Source: Megalopta genalis (taxonomy: Eukaryota; Arthropoda; Insecta; Hymenoptera; Halictidae). Taken from it: a stretch of 64,000 nt of DNA. Below the pieces are notes generated by a model. The model searched no databases and was not told the origin of the DNA. It saw only the letters and a list, made by a program, of their open reading frames with translations. The DNA lies in assembly GCF_051020955.1 (NCBI RefSeq), contig NW_027477546.1, positions 1 through 64,000 of the forward strand, written 5' to 3'. This document shows, one piece after another, positions 52,101 to 64,000 of this stretch. Within the stretch, counting starts at the first letter, position 1. Every line of letters begins with the position of its first letter. The translations under genes and the position numbers were made by a program.

Positions 52101-55100
52101 GGAAGCTCCAAAATCCATGCGATACATATCATTTAACTTCAAATCGATACGAAGTAGAAGGCTTAGCTTCAAATCCATGCGAAACAAATGATTTAGGTTC
52201 AGTTACTTGCGATACATTGATATTTCTTCAAATGCAGGCGAAACTAACGAGTTAGCTTCAAATCCATGCGAAACACATGATTTAGCTGCAAATCAATGCG
52301 ATGTAGAAGGTTTAGCTTCAAATCCATGCGAACAAATGATTTACCTACAACTCTTGGGATATAAGTGATATAGCAGGAAATGGAGACGAATCAAACGGGG
52401 AAGCTCCAAAATCCATGCGATACATATCATTTAACTTCAAATCGATACGAAGTAGAAGGCTTAGCTTCAAATCCATGCGAAACAAATGATTTAGGTTCAG
52501 TTACTTGCGATACATTGATATTTCTTCAAATGCAGGCGAAACTAACGAGTTAGCTTCAAATCCATGCGAAACACATGATTTAGCTTCAAACACTTGGGAA
52601 ATAAGTGATATAGCTTCAAATACAGGCGAAACGAACGAGTTAGCTTTAAATCCATGCGATACACATGATTTAGCTGCAATTCAATGCGATGTAGAAGGTT
52701 TAGCATCAAATCCATGTGAAACAAATGATTTAGCATCAGATAGTTGCGATATAAGTGGTATAGCTGCAAATGCAGACGAATCAAATGGGATAGCTTCAAA
52801 ATCCATGCGATACATATCATTTAGCTTCAAATCGATACGATGTAGAAGGTTTAGCTTCAAATCCATGCGAAACAAATGATGTAGCTTTAAACACTTGCGA
52901 TATAAGTGATATACCATCAAATGCAGACGAAACGAACGACTTAGCTTCAAATCCATGGGAAACACATGATTTAGCTGCAAATCAATGCGATGTAGAATGT
53001 TTAGCTTCAAATCCATGCGAAAAAAATGATTTAGCTTCAGATACTAGCGATACAAGTGATATAGCTTCAAATGCAGACGGAAACAAACGAGTTAGCTTCA
53101 TATCCAAGCGAAACACATGATTTAGCTTCAAATCAATGCGATGTAGAAAGTTTAGCTTCAAATCCATGCGAAAAAAAAGATTTAACATCAGATAGTTGCG
53201 ATATAAGTGATATAGTTTCAATTGCAGGAGAAGCAAACGAGTTAGCTTCAAATCCATGCGAATCACACGATTTAGCTTCAAATCAATGCGATTTAGAAGG
53301 TTTAGCTTCAAATCGAGGCGAAACAAATAATTTACTTTCAAATGCCTGGCATATAAGTGATATAGCTTCAAATGCAGACGAAAAGGACGAGTTAGCTTCA
53401 AATCCATGCGAAACACATGATTTAGATGCAAATCAATGCGATGTAGAAGGTTTAGCTTCAAATCCATGCGAAACAAATGATTTACCTACAAACACTTGGG
53501 ATGTAAGTGATATAGCAGGAAATGCAGACGAATCAAACGGGGAAGCTCCAAAATCCATGCGATACATATCATTTAACTTCAAATCGATACGAAGTAGAAG
53601 GCTTAGCTTCAAATCCATGCGAAACAAATGATTTAGGTTGAGTTACTTGCGATACATTGATATTGCTTCAAATGCAGGCGAAACTAACGAGTTAGCTTCA
53701 AATCCATGCGAAACACATGATTTAGCTTCAATCACTTGGGATATAAGTGATTTAGCTTCAAATGCAGACGAATTAAACGAGTTAGCTTCAAAGCCAAGCG
53801 AATCACATGACTTAGCTTCAAATCAATGCGATTTAGAAGGATTAGCTTCAAATCCATGCGAAACAAATGATTTAGCTCCAAACACTTGTGATAGAAGTGA
53901 TGTTGCTGCAAATGCAGACGTATCAAACGGGATAGCTCCAAAAAACATGCGATACATATCATTTAGCTTCAAATCGATACGATGTAGAAGGTTTAGCTTC
54001 AAATCCATGCGAAACAAATGATTTAGCTTTAAACACTTGCGATATAAGAGATATAGCATCAAATGCAGACGAAACGAACGAGTTAGCTTCAAATCCATGC
54101 GAAACACATGATTTAGCTGTAAATCAATGCGATGTAGACGGTTTAGCTTCAAATCCATGCGAAACAAATGATTTAGCATAAGATACTTGTGATATAACTG
54201 ATATAGCTTCAAATGCAGGGGAAACAAACGAGTTAGCATAAAATCCATGCAAAACACATGATTTACCTTCAAATCAATACGATGTAGAAGGTTTAGCTTC
54301 AAATCCATGCGAAACAAATGATTTAGCTTCAGATACTTGCGATATAACTGATATAGCTTCAAATGCAGGGGAAACGAACGAGTTAGCATCAAATCCATAC
54401 AAAACACATGATGTAGCTTCAAATCAATGCGATGTAGAAGGTTAGCTTCAAATCCATGCGAAACAAATGATTTAGCATCAGATACTTGCGATATAACTGA
54501 TATAGCTTCAAATGCAGTGGAAACAAACGAGTTAGCATCAAATCCATGCAAAACACATGATTTAGCTGCAAATCAATGCGATGTAAAAGGTTTAGCTTCA
54601 AATCCAAGCGAAACACATGATTTAGGTTGAGTTACTTGCGATACATTGATATTGCTTCAAATGAAGGCGAAACTAACGAGTTAGCTTCAAACCCATGCGA
54701 ATCACATGATTTAGCTTCAAACACTTGGGATATAAGTGATATAGCTTCAAATGCAGACGATTTAAACGAGTTAGCTTCAAAGCCAAGCGAATCACATGAC
54801 TTAGCTTCAAATCAATGCGATTTAGAAGGATTAGCTTCAAATCCATGCGAAACAAATGATTTACCTTCAAACACTTGCGATATAAGTGATATTGCATCAA
54901 ATACAGGCGAAACGAACGAGTTAACTTCAAATCCTTGCGAAACACATGATTTAGCTGCAAATCAATGCGATGTAGAAGGTTTAGCTTCAAATCCATGCGA
55001 AACAAATGATTTAGCTTTAAACACTTGCGATATAAGAGATATAGCATCAAATGCAGACGAAACGAACGAGTTAGCTTCAAATCCATGCGAAACACATGAT

Positions 55101-58100
55101 TTAGCTGTAAATCAAAGCGATGTAGACGGTTTAGCTTCAAATCCATGCGAAACAAATGATTTAGCATAAGATACTTGTGATATAACTGATATAGCTTCAA
55201 ATGCAGGGGAAACAAACGAGTTAGCATAAAATCCATGCAAAACACATGATTTAGCTTCAAATCAATGCGATGTAGAAGGTTTAGCTTCAAATCCATGCGA
55301 AACAAATGATTTAGCTTCAGATACTTGCGATATAACTGATATAGCTTCAAATGCAGGGGAAACGAACGAGTTAGCTTCAAATTCATGCGAAACACATGAT
55401 TTCGCTGCAAATCAATGCGATGTAGAAGGTTTAGCTTCAAATCCATGCGAAACAAATGATTTACCTACAAACACTTGGGATATAAGTGATATAGCAGGAA
55501 ATGCAAACGAATCAAACGGGGAAGCTCCAAAATCCATGCGATACATATCATTTAACTTCAAATCGATATGAAGTAGAAGGCTTAGCTTCAAATCCATGCG
55601 AAACAAATGATTTAGCTTCAAACACTTGTGATATAAGTGATATGGCTGCAAATGCAGACGATTCAAACGGGGTAGCTTCAAAAGCCATGCGATACATATC
55701 ATTTTGCTTCAAATCGATACGATGTAGAAGGTTTAGCTTCAAATCCAAGCGAAACACATGATTTAGCTTCAAATCAATGCGATGTAGAAGGTTTAGCTAC
55801 AAATCCATGAGAAACAAATGATTTAGCCTCAAACACTTGGGGTATAAGTGATATAGCTTCAAATGCAGACGAATCAAACGAGTTAGCTTCAATATGCATG
55901 CGATACACATCATTACCTTTAAATCCATGCGAAATAGAAGGCTTAGCTTTAAATCCATGCGATGTAGAATGTTTAGCATCAAATCCATGCGAAACAAATG
56001 AGTTAGCTTCAAATCAATACGATGTAGAAGGTTTAGCTTCAAATCCATGCGAATCAAATGATTTAGCTTCAGATACTTGCGATATAAGTGATATAGCATC
56101 AAATGCAGGCGAAACGAACGAGTTAGCTTCAAATCCATGGGAAACACATGATTTAGCTGCAAATCAATGCGATGTAGAATGTTTAGCTTCAAATCCATGC
56201 GAAAAAAATGATTTAGCTTCAGATACTAGCGATACAAGTGATATAGCTTCAAGTGCAGACGGAAACAAACGAGTTAGCTTCATATCCAAGCGAAACACAT
56301 GATTTAGCTTCAAATCAATGCGATGTAGAAAGTTTAGCTTCAAATCCATGCGAAAAAAATGATTTAACATCAGATAGTTGCGATATAAGTGATATAGTTT
56401 CAATTGCAGGAGAAGCAAACGAGTTAGCTTCAAATCCATGCGAATCACACGATTTAGCTTCAAATCAATGCGATTTAGAAGATTTAACTTCAAATCGAGG
56501 TGAAACAAATAATTTACTTTCAAATGCCTGGCATATAAGTGATATAGCTTCAAATGCAGACGAAAGGGACGAGTTAGCTTCAAATCCATGCGAAACACAT
56601 GATTTAGATGCAAATCAATGCGATGTAGAAGGTTTAGCTTCAAATCCATGCGAAACAAATGATTTACCTACAAACACTTGGGATGTAAGTGATATAGCAG
56701 GAAATGCAGACGAATCAAACGGGGAAGCTCCAAAATCCATGCGATACATATCATTTAACTTCAAATCGATACGAAGTAGAAGGCTTAGCTTCAAATCCAT
56801 GCGAAACAAATGATTTAGGTTGAGTTACTTGCGATACATTGATATTGCTTCAAATGAAGGCGAAACTAACGAGTTAGCTCCAAACCCATGCGAATCACAT
56901 GATTTAGCTTCAAACACTTGGGATATAAGTGATATAGCTTCAAATGCAGACGAATTAAACGAGTTAGCTTCAAAGCCAAGCGAATCACATGACTTAGCTT
57001 CTAATCAATGCGATTTAGAAGGATTAGCTTCAAATCCATGCGAAACAAATGATTTACCTTCAAACACTTGCGATATAAGTGATATTGCATCAAATACAGG
57101 CGAAACGAACGAGTTAACTTCAAATCCTTGCGAAACACATGATTTAGCTGCAAATCAATGCGATGTAGAAGGTTTAGCTTCAAATCCATGCGAAACAAAT
57201 GATTTAGCATCAGATACTTGCGATATAACTGATATAGCTTCAAATGCAGGGGAAACAAACGAGTTAGCATAAAATCCATGCAAACCACATGATTTAGCTT
57301 CAAATCAATGCGATATAGAAGGTTTAGCTTCAAATCCATGCGAAACAAATGATTTAGCTCCAAACACTTGTGATAGAAGTGATGTAGCTGCAAATGCAGA
57401 CGTATCAAACGGGATAGCTTCAAAAAACATGCGATACATATCATTTAGCTTCAAATCGATACGATGTAGAAGGTTTAGCTTCAAATCCATGCGAAACAAA
57501 TGATTTAGCTTTAAACACTTCAGATATAAGAGATATAGCATCAAATGCAGACGAAACGAACGAGTTAGCTTCAAATCCGTGCGAAACACATGATTTAGCT
57601 GTAAATCAATGCGATGTAGACGGTTTAGCTTCAAATCCATGCGAAACAAATGATTTAGCTGCAAACACTTGTGATAGAAATGATGTAGCTGCAAATGCAG
57701 ACGTATCAAACGGGATAGCTTCAAAAAACATGCGATACATATCATTTAGCTTCAAATCGATACGATGTAGAAGGTTTAGCTTCAAATCCATGCGAAACAA
57801 ATGATTTAGCATAAGATACTTGTGATATAACTGATATAGCTTCAAATGCAGGGGAAACAAACGAGTTAGCATAAAATCCATGCAAAACACATGATTTAGC
57901 TTCAAATCAATGCGATGTAGAAGGTTTAGCTTCAAATCCATGCGAAACAAATGATTTAGCTTCAGATACTTGCGATATAACTGATATAGCTTCAAATGCC
58001 GGGGAAACGAACGAGTTAGCTTCAAATTCATGCGAAACACATGATTTCGCTGCAAATCAATGCGATGTAGAAGGTTTAGCTTCAAATCCATGCGAAACAA

Positions 58101-59549
58101 ATGATTTACCTACAAACACTTGGGATATAAGTGATATAGCAGGAAATGCAAACGAATCAATCGGGGAAGCTCCAAAATCCATGCGATACATATCATTTAA
58201 CTTCAAATCGATATGAAGTAGAAGGCTTAGCTTCAAATTCATGCGAAACAAATGATTTAGGTTCAGATACTTGCGATACATTGATATTGCTTCAAATGCA
58301 GGCGAAACTAACGAGTTAGCTTCAAATCCATGCGAAACACATGATTTAGCTGCAAATCAATGCGATGTAGAAGGATTAGCTTCAAATCCAAGCGATACAA
58401 ATGATTTAGCTTCAAATCAATGCGATGTAGAAGGTTTAGCTTCGAATCCATGCGAAACAAATGATTTAGCATCAAACACTTGGGATGTAAGTGATATAGC
58501 TTCAAATGCCGACGAATCAAACGAGTTAGCTCCAAATCCAAACGAATCACATGATTTAGCTTCAAAGCAATGCGATGTATGAAGGTTTAGCTTCAACTCC
58601 ATGCGAAACAAATGATTTACTTTCAAACGCTTGGGATATAAGTGATATAGCTTCAAATCCATGCGAAACAAATGATTTAGCTTCAAACGCTTGGAATATA
58701 TGTGATATAGCTTCATATGCAGACGAAACAAACGAGTTAGCTTCAAATCCATGCGAAACACATGACTTAACTGCAAATCAATGCGATGTAGAAGGTTTAG
58801 CTTCAAATTCATGCGAAACAAATGATTTAGCTTTAAATCCATGCGAAGTAGAAGGCTTAGCTTCAAATCCATGCGAAACTAATGATTTAGCATCAGATAC
58901 TTGCGATATAACTGACATAGTTTCAAATGCAGGGGGAACAAACGAGTTAGCATCAAATCCATGCAAAACACATGATTTAGCTTCAAATCAATGCGATGTA
59001 GAAGGTTTAGCTTCAAATCCAAGCGAAACACATGATTTAGCATCAGATACTTGCGATATAACTGAAAAGGCTTCAAATGCAGGGGAAACAAACGAGTTAG
59101 CATCAAATCCATGCAAAACACATGATTTAGCTTCAAATCAAAGCGATGTAGAAGGTATAGCTTCAAATCCAAGCGAAACACATGATTAAGCTTCAAATCA
59201 ATGCGATGTAGAAGGTTTAGCTTCAAATCCATGCGAAACAAATGATTTAGCTTCGAGCACTTGCGATATAAGTGATATAGCATCAAATGCAGGCGAAGCG
59301 AACGAGTTAGCTTCAAATCCATGCAAAACACATGATTTATCATCAAATCAGTGCCATGTAGAAGGTTTAGCTTCAAATCCAAGCGAAACACATTATTTAG
59401 CATTAGATACTTGCGATATAACGGAAATAGCTTCAAATGCAGGGGAAACAAACGAGTTAGCATCAAAATCATGCAAAACACATGATTTAGCTTCAAATCA
59501 GAGCGATGTAGAAGGTATTGCTTCAAATCCAAGCGAAACACATGATTAA

Positions 59550-59669
59550 GCTTCAAATCAATGCGATGTAGAAGGTTTAGCTTCAAATCAATGCGATGTA
59601 GAAGGTTTAGCTTCAAATCAATGCGATGTAGAAGGTTTAGCTTCAAATCAATGCGATGTAGAAGGTTTA
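59550..59669 (+). repeat. Third four-unit run of subunit E
   Basis: Same composition as 44307-44426. It lies in the downstream member of the large duplication, so the expansion predates that duplication. Confidence 0.92.
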
Positions 59670-59850
59670 GCTTCAAATCCATGCGAAACAAATGATTTAG
59701 CTTCAAGCACTTGTGATATAAGTGATATAGCTGCAAATGCAGACGAATCAAACGGGGTAGCTTCAAAATCCATGCTATACATATCATTTAGCTTCAAATC
59801 GATACGATGTAGAAGGTTTAGCTTCAAACCCATGCGAAACAAATGATTTA

Positions 59851-62800
59851 CTTTCAAACGCTTGGGATATAAGTGATATAGCTTCAAATCCATGCGAAAC
59901 AAATGATTTAGCTTCAAACGCTTGGAATATATGTGATATAGCTTCATATGCAGACGAAACAAACGAGTTAGCTTCAAATCCATGCGAAACACAGGATTTA
60001 GCTGCAAATCAATGCGATGTAGAAGGATTAGCTTCAAATCCAAGCGAAGCAAATGATTGAGCTTCAAACACTTGGGTTATATGTGATATAGCTTCAAATG
60101 CAGGCGACACAAACGAGTTAGCATCAAATCCATGCAAAACACATGATTTAGCTTCAAATGAAAGCGATGTAGAAGGTATAGCTTCAAATCCAAGCGAAAC
60201 AGATGATTTAGCTTCAAATCAATGCGATGTAGAAGGTTTAGCTTCAAATCCATGCGAAACAAATGATTTAGCTTCAAACACATGCGATATAAGTGATATA
60301 GCATCAAATGCAGGCGAAACGAACGAGTTAGCTTCAAATCCATGCGAAACACATGATTTAGCTGCAAATCAATGCGATGTAGAAGGTTTAGCTTCAAATC
60401 CATGCGAAACAAATGATTTAGCTTCAAATCAATGCGATGTAGAAGGTTTAGCTTCGAATCCATGCGAAACAAATGATTTAGCTTCAAACACTTCCGATAT
60501 AAGTGATATAGCATCAAATGCAGGCGAAACGAACGAGTTAGCTTCAAATCCATGCGAAACACATGATTTAGCTGCAAATCAATACAATGTAGAAAGTTTA
60601 GCTTCAAATCCAAGCGAAACACATGATTTAGCATTAGATACTTGCGATATAACTGAAATAGCTTCAAATGCAGGGGAAACAAACGAGTTAGCATCAAATT
60701 CATGCAAAACACATGATTTAGCTTCAAATCAAAGCGATGTAGAAGGTATAGCTTCAAATCCAAGCGAAACACATGATTAAGCTTCAAATCAATGCGATGT
60801 AGAAGGTTTTGCTTCAAATCAATGCGATGTAGAAGGTTTAGCTTCAAATCCATGCGAAACAAATGATTTAGCTTCATACACTAGTGATATGTGTGATATA
60901 GCTTCAAATGCAGACGAAACAAACGAGTTAGCTTCAAATCCAAGCGAAACACATGATTAAGCTTCAAATCAATGCGATGTAGAAGGTATAGCTTCAAATC
61001 CATGAAAAACAAATGATTTAGCTTCAGATACTAGCGATACAAGTGATATAGCTTCAAATGCAGACGAAACTAACGAGTTAGCTTCAAATCCATGCGAAAC
61101 ACATGATTTAGCTGTAAATCAATGCGATGTAGAAGGTTTAGCTTCAAATTCATGCGAAACAAATGATTTAGCATCAGATACTTGCGATATAACTGATATA
61201 GCTTCAAATGCAGGGGAAACAAACGAGTTAGCATAAAATCCATGCAAAACACATGATTTAGCTTCAAATCAATGTGATGTAGAAGGCTTAGCTTCAAATC
61301 CATGCGAAACAAATGATTTAGATTCAGATACTCGCGATATAACTGATATAGCTTCAAATGCAGGGGAAACGAACGAGTTAGCATCAAATCCATGCAAAAC
61401 ACATGATTTAGCTTCAAATCAATGCGATGTGGAAGGTTAGCTTCAAATCCATGCGAAACAAATGATTTAGCATCAGATACTTGCGATATAACTGATATAC
61501 CTTCAAATGCAGGGGAAACAAACGAGTTAGCATCAAATCCATGCAACACACATGATTTAGCTGCAAATCAATGCGATGTAAAAGGTTTAGCTTCAAATCC
61601 AAGCAAAACACATGATTTAGCATCAGATACTTGCGATAAAACTGAAATAGCTTCAAATGCAGGGGAAACAAACGAGTTAGCATCAAATCCATGCAAAACA
61701 CATGATTTAGCTTCAAATCAAAGCGATGTAGAAGGTATAGCTTCAAATCCAAGCGAAACACATGATTAAGCTTCAAATCAATGCGATGTAGAAGGTTTAG
61801 CTTCAAATCCATGCGAAACAAATGATTTAGCTTCGAGCACTTGTGATATAAGTGATACAGCTGCAAATGCAGACGAATCAAACGGGGTAGCTTCAAAATC
61901 CATGCTATACATATCATTTAGCTTCAAATCGATACGATGTAGAAGGTATAACTTCAAATCCAAGCGAAACACATGGTTTAGCTTCAAATCAATGCGATGT
62001 AGAAGGTTTACCTGTAAATCCATGCGAAACAAATGATTTAGCTTCAAACACTTGCGATATAAGTGATATAGCATCAAATGCAGGCGAAGCGAACGAGTTA
62101 GCTTCAAATCCATGCAAAACACATGATTTATCATCAAATCAATGCCATGTAGAAGGTTTAGCTTCAAATCCAAGCGAAACACATGATTTAGCATTAGATA
62201 CTTGCGATATAACTGATATAGCTTCAAATGCAGGGGAAACAAACGAGTTAGCATAAAATCCATGCAAAACACATGATTTAGCTTCAAATCAATGCGATGT
62301 AGAAGGTTTAGCTTCAAATCCATGCGAAACAAATGATTTAGATTCAGATACTCGCGATATAACTGATATAGCTTCAAATGCAGGGGAAACGAACGAGTTC
62401 GCATCAAATCCATGCAAAACACATGATTTAGCTTCAAATCAATGCGATGTGGAAGGTTAGCTTCAAATCCATGCGAAACAAATGATTTAGCATCAGATAC
62501 TTGCGATATAACTGATATACCTTCAAATGCAGGGGAAACAAACGAGTTAGCATCAAATCCATGCAAAACACATGATTTAGCTGCAAATCAATGCGATGTA
62601 AAAGGTTTAGCTTCAAATCCAAGCGAAACACATGATTTAGCATCAGATACTTGCGATAAAACTGAAATAGCTTCAAATGCAGGGGAAACAAACGAGTTAG
62701 CATCAAATCCATGCAAAACACATGATTTAGCTTCAAATCAAAGCGATGTAGAAGGTATAGCTTCAAATCCAAGCGAAACACATGATTAAGCTTCAAATCA

Positions 62801-64000
62801 ATGCGATGTAGAAGGTTTAGCTTCAAATCCATGCGAAACAAATGATTTAGCTTCGAGCACTTGTGATATAAGTGATACAGCTGCAAATGCAGACGAATCA
62901 AACGGGGTAGCTTCAAAATCCATGCTATACATATCATTTAGCTTCAAATCGATACGATGTAGAAGGTATAACTTCAAATCCAAGCGAAACACATGGTTTA
63001 GCTTCAAATCAATGCGATGTAGAAGGTTTACCTGTAAATCCATGCGAAACAAATGATTTAGCTTCAAACACTTGCGATATAAGTGATATAGCATCAAATG
63101 CAGGCGAAGCGAACGAGTTAGCTTCAAATCCATGCAAAACACATGATTTATCATCAAATCAATGCCATGTAGAAGGTTTAGCTTCAAATCCAAGCGAAAC
63201 ACATGATTTAGCATTAGATACTTGCGATATAACTGAAATAGCTTCAAATGCAGGGGAAACAAATGAGTTAGCATCAAAATCATGCAAAACACATGATTTA
63301 GCTTCAAATCAAAGCGATGTAGAAGGTATAGCTTCAAATCCAAGCGAAACACATGATTAAGCTTCAAATCAATGCGATGTAGAAGGTTTAGCTTCAAATC
63401 AATGCGATGTAGAAGGTTTAGTTTCAAATCAATGCGATGTAGAAGGTTTAGCTTCAAATCCATGCGAAACAAATGATTTAGCTTCAAGCACTTGTGATAT
63501 AAGTGATATAGCATCAAATGCAGGCGAAACGAACGAGTTAGCTTCAAATCCATGCGAAACACATAATTTAGCTGCAAATCAATGCGATGTAGAATGTTTA
63601 GCTTCAAATCCATGCGAAAAAAATGATTTAGCTTCAGATACTAGCGATACAAGTGATATAGCTTCAAATGCAGACGAAACTAACGAGTTAGCTTCAAATC
63701 CATGCGAAACACATGATTAAGCTTCAAATCAATGCTATGTAGAAGCTTTAGCTTCAAATCCTTGCGACACAAATAATTTAACTTCAGATACTTGCGATAC
63801 AAGTGATATAGCTTCAAATGCAGACGGAAACAAACGAGTTAGCTTCATATCCAAGCGAAACACATGATTTAGCTTCAAATCAATGCGATGTAGAAGGTTT
63901 AGCTTCAAATCCATGCGAAAAAAATGATTTAACATCAGATAGTTGCGATATAACTGATATAGCTTCAAATGCAGGGGAAACGAACGAGTTAGCATCAAAT
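59851..64000 (+). repeat. Second copy of the ~14.3-kb-spaced duplication (cut by window end)
   Basis: It matches 45540-49687, differing by small indels and one extra 150-bp higher-order unit. The last base of the window corresponds to 49687, so the copy probably continues. Confidence 0.86.
61111..61260 (+). repeat. One extra 150-bp higher-order unit
   Basis: Relative to the first copy at 46800/46801, exactly five 30-bp units, from GCTGTAAATC to ACATGATTTA, are present here. This is a gain or loss of one complete higher-order unit, as expected for unequal exchange in register. Confidence 0.85.

Larger units (their letters stand above)
43401..64000 (+). repeat. 30-bp satellite array, right homogeneous block
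   Basis: The units are again close to the A-E consensus, with frequent 31-bp and 29-bp variants. The block contains runs of a single subunit, 1,020-bp tandem copies and a larger period of about 14.3 kb, and runs off the right edge. The stretch from 49800 to 58700 has smaller duplications (987 bp: 51490-51895 with 52477-52882; 3,182 bp: 52955-53660 with 56137-56842). No gene or mobile element interrupts it. Confidence 0.95.

Noticed and set aside
1..64000. CENP-B box in the satellite unit
   Set aside because: The complement contains TTTCGCATGG but not the NTTCGNNNNANNCGGGN pattern; the required CGGG is missing.

Overview
The window is a eukaryotic satellite array interrupted by one intact LTR retrotransposon. 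Nothing in it looks like a host single-copy gene, a tRNA or an rRNA. The host is most likely an arthropod, probably an insect. That inference rests on the retrotransposon: a Ty3/gypsy element resembling the CsRn1 group, with a tRNA-Trp-like primer site, an unusual C-H-C-C zinc motif in Gag, and an arthropod-type TCAGT initiator with a downstream MTE-like box. Species cannot be named from this sequence.

Satellite (1-16271 and 21207-64000, about 59 kb, roughly 1,970 units). The basic unit is 30 bp and AT-rich (about 33% GC). It starts GC(T/A)TCAAAT, carries a TGCGA core and usually ends in TTA or ATA. Five diverged subunits (A-B-C-D-E) follow one another to give a 150-bp higher-order repeat, in places extended to about 300 bp by alternating subtypes. 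Above that level are kilobase-scale duplications with periods near 0.6, 0.9, 0.99, 1.02, 1.08, 1.17, 2.76, 4.1, 5.2 and 14.3 kb. All units seen are in the same orientation. Most length variants are multiples of 30, but 31-bp and 29-bp units recur. Because 30 is divisible by 3, the consensus is free of stop codons in one forward and two reverse frames. This produces many long but very probably meaningless ORFs of up to 469 codons.

Retrotransposon (16276-21202, 4,927 bp, GC-rich). Two 358-bp LTRs, identical by eye, begin TG and end CA and are flanked by a CATC target duplication. Inside are a tRNA-Trp-like primer site, gag, an overlapping pol in the -1 frame (protease, reverse transcriptase, RNase H, integrase with a GPY module) and a G-rich polypurine tract. 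There is no env. All catalytic residues I looked for are present and both frames are open, so this looks like a young, possibly active copy. The gag/pol junction carries a GGGAAAC slippery heptamer followed by a predicted stem and possible pseudoknot, and also a TAATG stop/start overlap.

Layout: 1-12949 relatively homogeneous array; 12950-16271 a more diverged block whose 2.76-kb duplication is split by the insertion; 16276-21202 retrotransposon; 21207-31215 array with 1,170-bp and 990-bp tandem duplications; 31216-43400 the most diverged array; 43401-64000 a homogeneous array with a ~14.3-kb period, pure runs of subunit E and a 1,020-bp tandem duplication that continues past the window edge.
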